DNA of 64,000 bases from an uncultured Tidjanibacter sp. Lineage in GTDB: Bacteria > Bacteroidota > Bacteroidia > Bacteroidales > Rikenellaceae. Location of the stretch: positions 124,001 to 188,000 of the forward strand of contig CANTVF010000003.1 in assembly GCA_947852905.1 (NCBI GenBank), given 5' to 3'. Made by a program: the position numbers and the translations under genes. Each line of letters begins with the position of its first letter. Within the stretch, counting starts at the first letter, position 1. The notes beneath the pieces are model-generated. The model had not been told where the DNA came from, made no database searches, and saw only the letters and a program-made list of their open reading frames with translations. Positions 53,678 through 60,385 of this stretch are shown here, one piece after another.

Positions 53678-53691
53678 TATACTAAAGTATA
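53678..53691 (+). promoter_or_regulatory. Candidate HxlR operator
   Basis: Perfect inverted repeat TATACT-AA-AGTATA, between the expected transcript start (about 53656) and the ATG at 53710, a place where a bound repressor would block elongation. YodB-type operators also use TACT and AGTA half-sites but with a wider spacer, so this is a candidate only. Confidence 0.45.
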
Positions 53692-53709
53692 AACCAAATA
53701 ATTAATCTC

Positions 53710-54369
53710 ATGAAAGATGTGATTTTAATCGGAGCGAGCGGATTCGTTGGATCCGCTATCTTGAAAGAGGCACTCAGCCGCGGTCATAAGGTGACAGCAA
53801 TAGTCCGTAATCCGGAAAAGATTACTAGGGACAGTCCGCTATTGACTGTTTTCGGAACGGACGCCACCGATCCCGTCACACTGGCCGAACTGGCCAAAGG
53901 CAAAGACGCCGTAATCAGTGCCTATAATCCCGGCTGGGCAAATCCGCGCCAATATGAAGAAACTCTCGAAAATTATCCGAAAATCGTCGAGGGTGTGAAA
54001 CGTTCCGGCGTGAAGCGCCTGCTTATAGTCGGCGGAGCCGGAACACTGTTCGTAAAGCCGGGCGTCAGACTCATAGATACGGGCACCCTTCCCGAAGCAT
54101 GGCTGCCGGGAGTGAAATCTTTGGGCGAATTTTACCTGAATACGTTGATGAAAGAGAAGGAGATCGATTGGGTATTCTTCTCTCCTGCCGGAAATCTCGG
54201 CAACATGGGACCGGGCATTCGCACAGGCAAATACCGCACGGGAAAGGACGACATGATTTTCGACGACAAAGGCGAGAGTTTCATTTCGGTCGAAGACTAT
54301 GCGGTGGCGATGATAGACGAACTCGAACAGGAGAATCACCACCGCGAACGCTTCACAGCAGCATATTGA
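53710..54369 (+). CDS. NAD(P)H-binding SDR-like oxidoreductase
   Basis: 219 residues, atypical short-chain dehydrogenase of the NmrA/NAD(P)-binding class: dinucleotide motif LIGASGFVGSAILKEALSRGHKVTAIVRNPEKI, DATDPVTLAELAKGKDAVISAY, RLLIVGGAGTLF and a C-terminal FISVEDYAVAMIDELE. No Tyr-x3-Lys catalytic pair is visible, as in other members often linked to quinone or flavin stress. First of three genes next to an HxlR regulator, which supports a role in handling electrophiles or redox stress; substrate unknown. Confidence 0.88.
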   Translation: MKDVILIGASGFVGSAILKEALSRGHKVTAIVRNPEKITRDSPLLTVFGTDATDPVTLAELAKGKDAVISAYNPGWANPRQYEETLENYPKIVEGVKRSGVKRLLIVGGAGTLFVKPGVRLIDTGTLPEAWLPGVKSLGEFYLNTLMKEKEIDWVFFSPAGNLGNMGPGIRTGKYRTGKDDMIFDDKGESFISVEDYAVAMIDELEQENHHRERFTAAY

Positions 54370-54402
54370 AAACAGAAATCCAACGAAAAACAAGAAAAGA
54401 AA

Positions 54403-55242
54403 ATGAAAAAGATTATTTTGACACTGGCCGTTACCAGTACGGCTCTGGGTGCTTCGGCACAGGACAAAGGGCGTTTCGAGGTATATGACCTCGGCAATTT
54501 AAAACTGCATGTCTACTACACGAATGACGCGCTGGGAGACGCCAGCTATATCATAGAAGGACGCAATTCGCTCGTAACCATGGAACATCCGCTTTTCAAG
54601 GAAAACGCGACGGAATTCGACGCATATATAGACGGACTGGGCAAACCCGTAGAACAAGTCATTACCGACTATCACGAAGGCAGCAGCGGAGACAAGCCGC
54701 AAGCCATGGCTGCCGGAATGCCGGCATTCATGAAAGGCCCGATTTACGGGGGCATGATCGAAGGATTCCGGCAGACTTTCGGCGATAGCATGACCGCTCT
54801 TCCCTCCGGCGAGATCACTGAAATCCCGTTCGGCTCCACACAATATTGGAGCGGCATAAGTTTCGAATTCATTCCGGGAGCCTCTTCCGATTTTCCGGCA
54901 GCCAGCATTCTGATAGGAGGCAAAGTATACTACACGCACTGGACTCCCGCAAAAGCGCATGTCAGCAACCTGCAGATAAATTCCGAAGCTGCAATAGACG
55001 CCGAAATCGCCGAAGCCAGAAAATCCCTCCTGTCGGGTGCGGAAATCTTTATAGGCGGACACGGAGGCGCCGCGACAGCCGATGCCGTCGAATTCAAGAT
55101 AGCCTATCTGCAAAAGATGAAAGAGTCGCTGCACGCCAACCGGACACCCGACTCTTTCACCGAGGCAATGAAGGAAGCCTATCCGAACCTGCCCGGAACG
55201 GATGGACTGAAAGAGTTGGCAAAAGCGCTATATAATAAATAG
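54403..55242 (+). CDS. Secreted metallo-beta-lactamase-fold protein without metal ligands
   Basis: 279 residues with a signal peptide ending near GASAQ. The layout follows the MBL fold: DASYIIEGRNSLVTMEHPLF, then VITDYHEGSSGDKPQ where HxHxDH should be, ASILIGGKVYYTHWTPAKAHVSNLQ at the place of the bridging Asp strand, and IFIGGHGGAATADAVEFKIAYLQKM where the pGHG motif lies. Since the first motif is lost, hydrolase activity with two zinc ions is doubtful. The assignment to the fold is moderate; it could be another alpha/beta family. Second gene of the HxlR-linked set, 33 nt after the oxidoreductase. Confidence 0.6.
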   Translation: MKKIILTLAVTSTALGASAQDKGRFEVYDLGNLKLHVYYTNDALGDASYIIEGRNSLVTMEHPLFKENATEFDAYIDGLGKPVEQVITDYHEGSSGDKPQAMAAGMPAFMKGPIYGGMIEGFRQTFGDSMTALPSGEITEIPFGSTQYWSGISFEFIPGASSDFPAASILIGGKVYYTHWTPAKAHVSNLQINSEAAIDAEIAEARKSLLSGAEIFIGGHGGAATADAVEFKIAYLQKMKESLHANRTPDSFTEAMKEAYPNLPGTDGLKELAKALYNK

Positions 55243-55251
55243 TCAAAACCG

Positions 55252-55294
55252 ATACGTTCCGTCTCCTCCTTGACAGGAAGCGGAACGTATTTTC
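55252..55294 (+). terminator. Terminator inside or at the end of the redox-type set
   Basis: 10-bp stem ATACGTTCCG with CGGAACGTAT, followed by TTTT, between the MBL-like and PPOX genes. It may separate or attenuate the third gene. Confidence 0.6.
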
Positions 55295-55310
55295 CCAAAA
55301 GGTACCGAAT

Positions 55311-55718
55311 ATGGAAAAAGCATTTGAATTTCTGAAAACGAACAAAGAGGTGGCATTCGCTACTGTGGAAGACGACAAACCGAAAATCCGCATCTTCCAG
55401 ATTATGAAACAAGAAAAAAATACCCTCTACTTCGCTACCGCACCGGAGAAAGAGGTTTACCGACAGTTGCAGGAAAATCCGAACATCGAGGTACTTGCCA
55501 TGAAAGAGAACATATTCGTCCGCATGGCAGGGCAAGCCGTATTCGACGTGGACGACAAGACGGCGCGGGAGATATATGCCGCCAATCCCGTACTGTCGCG
55601 ACTTTACAGGGCATACACGGATCTAATCTATTTCCGTCTGCCTGCCTTAAGTCTCGATTATTACGACCTGACACCTGAACAGCCTTTGCAGGAGCATTAC
55701 GACTATGAACAGAAGTGA
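55311..55718 (+). CDS. Pyridoxamine 5'-phosphate oxidase-family flavin-binding protein
   Basis: 135 residues of the split-barrel FMN-binding fold: FLKTNKEVAFATVEDDKPKIRIFQIMKQEKNTLYFATAPEKEVYRQLQENPNIEVLAM and a C-terminal LIYFRLPALSLDYYDLTPEQPLQ. Members of this short group bind FMN or F420-type cofactors and are usually annotated as pyridoxamine 5'-phosphate oxidase family; true PNPOx activity is unlikely for this length. Third gene beside the HxlR regulator, behind a hairpin. Confidence 0.85.
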   Translation: MEKAFEFLKTNKEVAFATVEDDKPKIRIFQIMKQEKNTLYFATAPEKEVYRQLQENPNIEVLAMKENIFVRMAGQAVFDVDDKTAREIYAANPVLSRLYRAYTDLIYFRLPALSLDYYDLTPEQPLQEHYDYEQK

Positions 55719-55807
55719 AAATCTCAGTTAAATAATTCGGGGCGTTGCCCAATGTGCGGGCAGAATATACCACCCGGCAAATTCCCGATCAGTTGACGGA
55801 GCAGCGA

Positions 55808-55846
55808 ATGAAAAACGCCCCCGCTACAGTGGCGAGCGTTTTTCAT
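55808..55846 (+). terminator. Terminator after the PPOX-family gene
   Basis: 11-bp perfect stem ATGAAAAACGC with GCGTTTTTCAT plus an inner GC-rich part; the T-run lies in the stem's 3' arm. Confidence 0.6.
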
Positions 55847-56017
55847 GCTTTGTCGCGCATATCTACTACATGCTTGCACTACGTTATCAGGCAAACCGAA
55901 ACACGGAACGTCGACCTGACCCCACTCCACGAGAACAAAACCCGGTACCGTACAACCCGTTACTCCTACAATCGCTATTTATCCCGTATCGCACCGCAAT
56001 CTGAGAATCTTTTTTCG

Positions 56018-56025
56018 TATTTTTG
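56018..56025 (+). promoter_or_regulatory. -7 promoter element of dnaX
   Basis: TATTTTTG matches TAnnTTTG, 48 nt before the start. No TTTG at -33. Confidence 0.35.
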
Positions 56026-56072
56026 TAAAATGGGTAAAAGCATGATGCCGCACCCGATTTCAGGTCTCCGAT

Positions 56073-57989
56073 ATGGATAACTTCATAGTTTCAGCAAGAA
56101 AATACCGTCCCGCCACCTTCGAATCGGTCGTGGGACAATCGCATATAACATCTACGCTAAAGAATGCCATAGCGCGCGGACAGCTGGCCCACGCATATCT
56201 GTTCTGCGGACCGCGCGGTGTCGGCAAGACCACCTGCGCACGTATATTCGCAAAATCCATAAACTGCCTCAATCCGAAAGACAGCGAGGCTTGCGGGGAA
56301 TGCGAGTCATGCCGGGCATTCAACGAAGGCCGCAGCTTCAACATACACGAACTCGACGCCGCATCGAACAACTCGGTGGACGACATCCGGTCGCTCACGG
56401 AACAGGTACGGATACCGCCTCAGATCGGACGTTACAGCGTATACATAATAGACGAGGTGCACATGCTTTCGCAGGCGGCATTCAACGCTTTTCTAAAGAC
56501 GCTCGAAGAACCTCCGGCACACGCCATATTCATTCTGGCCACGACCGAGAAACACAAGATAATCCCCACGATATTGTCACGGTGCCAGATCTACGACTTC
56601 AACCGGATACGCGTGGAGGACGGAGTGGGTTATCTCAAATACATAGCATCGAAAGAGGGCATCTCCTATGACGACGAGTCGCTCAACCTGATAGCGGCCA
56701 AGGCAGACGGCGGCATGCGCGACGCGCTGAGCATGTTCGACAAAGCCGTGGCATTCTGCGGCACGACGCTGAATTTCCGAGAAGTGGCACGTACGCTCAA
56801 CGTACTCGACTACGACACGTATTTCAACGTGACGGCCATGGCCGCGAAAGGCGACTACAAATCGGCGCTGCTGCTGCTCGACGAGGTATTGCGCAACGGA
56901 TTTTCGGCACAGACGTTCATCGGCGGCCTCGCCGCACATCTGCGCGACCTGCTCATGTGCAAAGATCCCGCTACGGCTCCTCTGCTCGAAGCCACCGGAA
57001 CATTACTGGACAGATACAAATCCCAGAGCGCACAACTCGACACGGGTTTCCTGTTCAATGCTGTTTCGCTAATCAACTCTACGGACGCTTCGATGCGCAG
57101 TGCGACCAACACACGGCTCCACACCGAACTCGGTCTGATGAAACTGTGCGGCCTCGGTCAAAAAAAAAATGATTTAGAGCCGGACGCCCCGCAGTTGCCG
57201 ACACTCGACACGGCTCCGAAACATACGCCCGCACAGCAGACAGGCCAACAACCTGCACAGCAACGCCCGCAAACCGTCTACAATACGGAACGACATGTCG
57301 CACCACACCCCGCTCCGGGCCGACAGAATTACGCAGACCCCGCCACCTCTACCGCCGGCACCGGAACGGCTACCCCAATGTCAATGCCCAACACTACGGG
57401 CAATCAGCCGCAATCAGCCGCAACGGTACAAAATACGTCAAGGCACTATGAAACGAGCCCGACACCCGCAACGAACACAACCGAGACAACGCACCAACGA
57501 CCCTCGCAGGCAAAACCCACTGCCGGCAAGACCATATCCGGAGTATCCATTTCCGATCTGCTGAAAGGCGGCGGCCAAGCCAAATCCGCCACAAACGAAG
57601 CGACGCCGGTCGCCGCGCGCACGTCAGAAATAGATCCCGACAGTCAGGAGAAACTGCTCGCCGCCAGAGACAGATTCGTCGAGGCGCTGGGAAACAACCG
57701 CCCCCGGATAGCGACGGCTTTCGCCAACATGACGGTAAACGGAAACCGGATAGCGTTGACCGTATCCACCGATCTGCTGAAAGACGACATAGTACAGCAC
57801 CAGAAAGAATTCGCCTCATTGATGAGGCAGATCTCCGGCGTCACCGGCCCTATAGAATTCGATATTACCGTAAAAGAGGACAAAGGCGCCGTTCGTCCCA
57901 TAAAACCGGAAGACAAACTCGCTCACCTGCGTGCAAAAAACGAACTGCTGGACGAACTGCGCAAAGAATTGACTCTGGAAATAGAATAA
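56073..57989 (+). CDS. dnaX: DNA polymerase III subunit gamma/tau
   Basis: Clamp-loader ATPase, 638 residues. Domain I: KYRPATFESVVGQ, Walker A GPRGVGKT (46-53), zinc Cys C65, C74, C77, C80, Walker B YIIDEVHMLS and sensor-1 FILATTEKHKIIPTILSRCQ; domains II-III reach about residue 360. A Pro/Gln/Thr-rich linker (about 370-510) joins a C-terminal tau-type domain (about 515-638). At codons 363-366 lies an uninterrupted A10 run (57160-57169) in frame as CAA AAA AAA AAT. Slippage either way meets a stop at once (TGA at 57170, or TAG at 57175), giving a product of about 366 residues equal to domains I-III, as gamma is in other bacteria. Confidence 0.95.
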   Translation: MDNFIVSARKYRPATFESVVGQSHITSTLKNAIARGQLAHAYLFCGPRGVGKTTCARIFAKSINCLNPKDSEACGECESCRAFNEGRSFNIHELDAASNNSVDDIRSLTEQVRIPPQIGRYSVYIIDEVHMLSQAAFNAFLKTLEEPPAHAIFILATTEKHKIIPTILSRCQIYDFNRIRVEDGVGYLKYIASKEGISYDDESLNLIAAKADGGMRDALSMFDKAVAFCGTTLNFREVARTLNVLDYDTYFNVTAMAAKGDYKSALLLLDEVLRNGFSAQTFIGGLAAHLRDLLMCKDPATAPLLEATGTLLDRYKSQSAQLDTGFLFNAVSLINSTDASMRSATNTRLHTELGLMKLCGLGQKKNDLEPDAPQLPTLDTAPKHTPAQQTGQQPAQQRPQTVYNTERHVAPHPAPGRQNYADPATSTAGTGTATPMSMPNTTGNQPQSAATVQNTSRHYETSPTPATNTTETTHQRPSQAKPTAGKTISGVSISDLLKGGGQAKSATNEATPVAARTSEIDPDSQEKLLAARDRFVEALGNNRPRIATAFANMTVNGNRIALTVSTDLLKDDIVQHQKEFASLMRQISGVTGPIEFDITVKEDKGAVRPIKPEDKLAHLRAKNELLDELRKELTLEIE

Positions 57990-58257
57990 TCTCTTCGTCG
58001 AACTAACGTACCGGAACGGCTCAGGAGAAGTTATGACTCCGATTAATATATACCCTCCAGAACATATGTATCCGGTCGCGTTACCGTCCCTTTATAGGAA
58101 ACAACTCAGTTTTTCAAAAGGTTGACCCCAAAATCGGCGGATGTCAACGCAAAACAGACAACATATATTGTCTATAAAGCCGCCTCCGACCTAAAACGGA
58201 GCCACCATATATCATCCGGTTTGAACGCGACACTTGCGGCAAAACACAATTAAAAGC
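57990..58257. other. Intergenic stretch with no recognised feature
   Basis: Between convergent dnaX and a lipoprotein gene; no hairpin that clearly terminates dnaX was found. Confidence 0.5.
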
Positions 58258-58287
58258 AAAACGGCAGGAAGGTTTTCCTGCCGTTTT
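58258..58287 (-). terminator. Terminator of the lipoprotein gene
   Basis: Perfect 13-bp stem (58258-58270 with 58275-58287), 4-nt loop; the minus-strand T-run is in the distal arm. Confidence 0.7.
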
Positions 58288-58307
58288 ACATTACATGCAA
58301 ACAAAGT

Positions 58308-59063
58308 CTACTGCTCGGACATAGTCATGCCGATTTCGATCTTGGTAAGACCGTTTATTATGCCAGGTACCTGTTCGGATACCGACGTCAACATAGCTGC
58401 CGTAGCTGGATCCTGTGCCTCAAGCATGAGGATAACCATGTCGAGAACGCTGTCCGCACAAGTCCATGTATCGTTGACGAGAGCTTTGTCGGCAAATATT
58501 TTCAACTGACCTCCAGAAAGGGAATAACGCAGGTTCACGATAAACTTGCTGTCGCTATCCGAATAAACCAGCAAACCCTTGTCGAAAACCTTGAGCATCG
58601 GTTTGATCTGAGCTACGGTCTCGGCAGGTATCTCGAGTTCGGAGAAAATCAGATCGGCATCCATTTTTAAGGTGAAATTGTTTTTATTAACCGAATAAGA
58701 AATCTGGTCTGCCGTATAATCGGGGATATCTTCGGTACCGTCATTTACCTGAGGCTCGGCATCTATAGTACCGTCGTTATTGAAAGTAACGTATACAGGG
58801 TCTACCTCTGCGGACTCTATAGTGCTTTTAGCGGCCGTTATAAGATCGCCGAAAGTCAGTTCGATCACACCTTCCATAGAGAAAGCCTTCGCGCTCTCAT
58901 CGGCTGCGGTCATTTCGCACGAAAAAGGTTTGGACGACATCAGGTAACGTCCGGCTATACCCGTCTCTCCGGACTCGCCGCCCGAATTTTTGTTACAACC
59001 GGTAAACAATGCGGCTGCGATACCCATTGCGACCGCGAACATTCCGAATAATGATTTTTTCAT
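58308..59063 (-). CDS. Lipoprotein of unknown function
   Basis: 251 residues; lipobox LFTGC (Cys23) and a Gly/Ser/Glu-rich linker. The mature part reads like the lipocalin-like or DUF4923-type lipoproteins of Bacteroidales (AGRYLMSSKPFSCEM...VYVTFNNDGTIDAEPQVNDGTEDIPDYTADQISYSVNKNNFTLKMDADL...LSGGQLKIFADKALVNDTWTCADSVLDMV), a beta-rich body followed by C-terminal helices. Function unknown. Single gene with its own terminator. Confidence 0.7.
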   Translation of the reverse strand: MKKSLFGMFAVAMGIAAALFTGCNKNSGGESGETGIAGRYLMSSKPFSCEMTAADESAKAFSMEGVIELTFGDLITAAKSTIESAEVDPVYVTFNNDGTIDAEPQVNDGTEDIPDYTADQISYSVNKNNFTLKMDADLIFSELEIPAETVAQIKPMLKVFDKGLLVYSDSDSKFIVNLRYSLSGGQLKIFADKALVNDTWTCADSVLDMVILMLEAQDPATAAMLTSVSEQVPGIINGLTKIEIGMTMSEQ

Positions 59064-59343
59064 AGCTGTAATATTTTAAATAATTCCGATAATACCTAAA
59101 CAAAGATCCGCAATAACATGCTGAAAATCTCCGCACATCCAACAGATCTTAACTACGGCAAATGTAATAATAATTCCCCACCGATCTTCGCTTCCGCACC
59201 CCGGCAGTCCGCATGAAAAATCAATAATACATTTATTACACACAAACTGACGACTGTCGGAAATATTTTCTAATTTTACAACCGGACTGAGTTGTAACTC
59301 TTTCCGGACATACGAAATAAGAAGAAGCGTTATGCTCATCTCG

Positions 59344-59461
59344 TAATTTGAAAACGTAGGAAATTTTCAATGTGCACAAGGGATAGCATAGTGGTTCTCA
59401 CGCTATAGCGTGGGCTGCTATTACCATATCTGTGCACAGGTTTCCTACGACCTTCAAATTA
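59344..59461 (+). repeat. Long nested inverted repeat before an AT-rich gene
   Basis: Five nested arms in order: 59344-59352 with 59453-59461 (9 bp), 59355-59363 with 59441-59449 (9 bp), TGTGCACA 59371-59378 with 59431-59438, ATAGCA 59383-59388 with 59416-59421, and CACGCTATAGCGTG at 59399-59412. It could fold as a rod of 118 nt, either in RNA (leader of the next gene) or as a MITE-like element. A further hairpin (CGTGG-N10-CCACG) follows near 59464. The next ATG is at 59543. Confidence 0.65.
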
Positions 59462-59542
59462 GACGTGGCATTGCAGTTCCACGCTTCCGCATTTCTATAA
59501 ACATAGTCTCGTGGCAACTGGGAGACAATAAACCTTGGCAAT

Positions 59543-60232
59543 ATGAAAAATTTACTATCGATCACAATGTTGCTCATGTTATCAATATCCGCACATGCGC
59601 AACAAGATGTCACTAAATTTCTTGGAATTCCTGTCGACGGGAGCAAAACCGAAATGATAAGCAAGCTGAAAGAAAAAGGCTTTCGGTACGACCCCACGAC
59701 AGATTGCCTAATAGGGGAATTTAATGGCGCCTCCGTTTATATTTCCGTCGTAACGAATAACAACAAAGTGTGGCGTATTTGGGTAGCTGATGCCACTACC
59801 TTTAACGAACAGTATATTAAAAACAGATTCAACGCACTTTGCATGCAGTTCGCAAACAATCCTAAATACATAACGCTTCCATTAGCAGAAGATTATACCA
59901 TTCCCATAGAAGAAGATATTTTCTATGAGATGACAATCAATAAAAAATGCTACGAAGCTGCTTTCTATCAATTCTCAGGAGATGCCAGAGCTGCCGTTGC
60001 AGCTATTTTAGAAAAAGCAAAATCTACACTATCGTATAAATATACGGAAAAACAATTAGAAAATCCAACAGAAAAAATCAAAGAAGAGATAGTCAGAATC
60101 TGTATGACATATATAATAGAATATGTTGGTAAAAAATCCGTTTGGTTTATGATATCCGGAAATAATGGGGAGTATCGCATTATTATGTTTTACGACAATG
60201 AATACAACATGGCAAACGGCGAAGATTTATAA
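59543..60232 (+). CDS. Secreted protein of unknown function, AT-rich gene
   Basis: 229 residues with a signal peptide ending HAQQ; the mature part opens VTKFLGIPVDGSKTEMISKLKEKGFRYDPTTDCLIGEFNGASVYISVVTNNNKVWRIWVAD. I know this opening (a short repeat-like unit with FLGIPVDG...MISKLKEKGF) from multi-copy secreted proteins in Bacteroides and Prevotella, function unknown. The gene is visibly richer in A/T than its neighbours, with AAA, ATT and AAT codons frequent, which suggests transfer. It stands behind a long nested hairpin. Confidence 0.7.
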   Translation: MKNLLSITMLLMLSISAHAQQDVTKFLGIPVDGSKTEMISKLKEKGFRYDPTTDCLIGEFNGASVYISVVTNNNKVWRIWVADATTFNEQYIKNRFNALCMQFANNPKYITLPLAEDYTIPIEEDIFYEMTINKKCYEAAFYQFSGDARAAVAAILEKAKSTLSYKYTEKQLENPTEKIKEEIVRICMTYIIEYVGKKSVWFMISGNNGEYRIIMFYDNEYNMANGEDL

Positions 60233-60290
60233 CCGAAACGCATCCCTAAGAAAATAGCGCCGGGATGCCACATCAACATATTTCCCCTTA

Positions 60291-60321
60291 GATATTCCGC
60301 AGAATTTTGTCGCGGAATATC
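60291..60321 (+). repeat. Inverted repeat after the AT-rich gene
   Basis: GATATTCCGC with GCGGAATATC, 11-nt loop. No T-run on either strand, so a terminator role is uncertain. Confidence 0.4.
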
Positions 60322-60385
60322 ATAAATAGGATTAACCTGTTACGAAACCCGGACGAATAAACACATACCTGTCGGCAAACACCGG

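Noticed and set aside
57160-57169. A10 run as an assembly or sequencing error
   Set aside because: The frame is intact on both sides of the run with A10, so an error is not needed to explain the gene; raw reads would settle it.
59398-59697. 99-codon open frame on minus across the nested hairpin
   Set aside because: Overlaps a long inverted repeat and the start of a secreted-protein gene with a clear signal peptide; reads as structural by-product.
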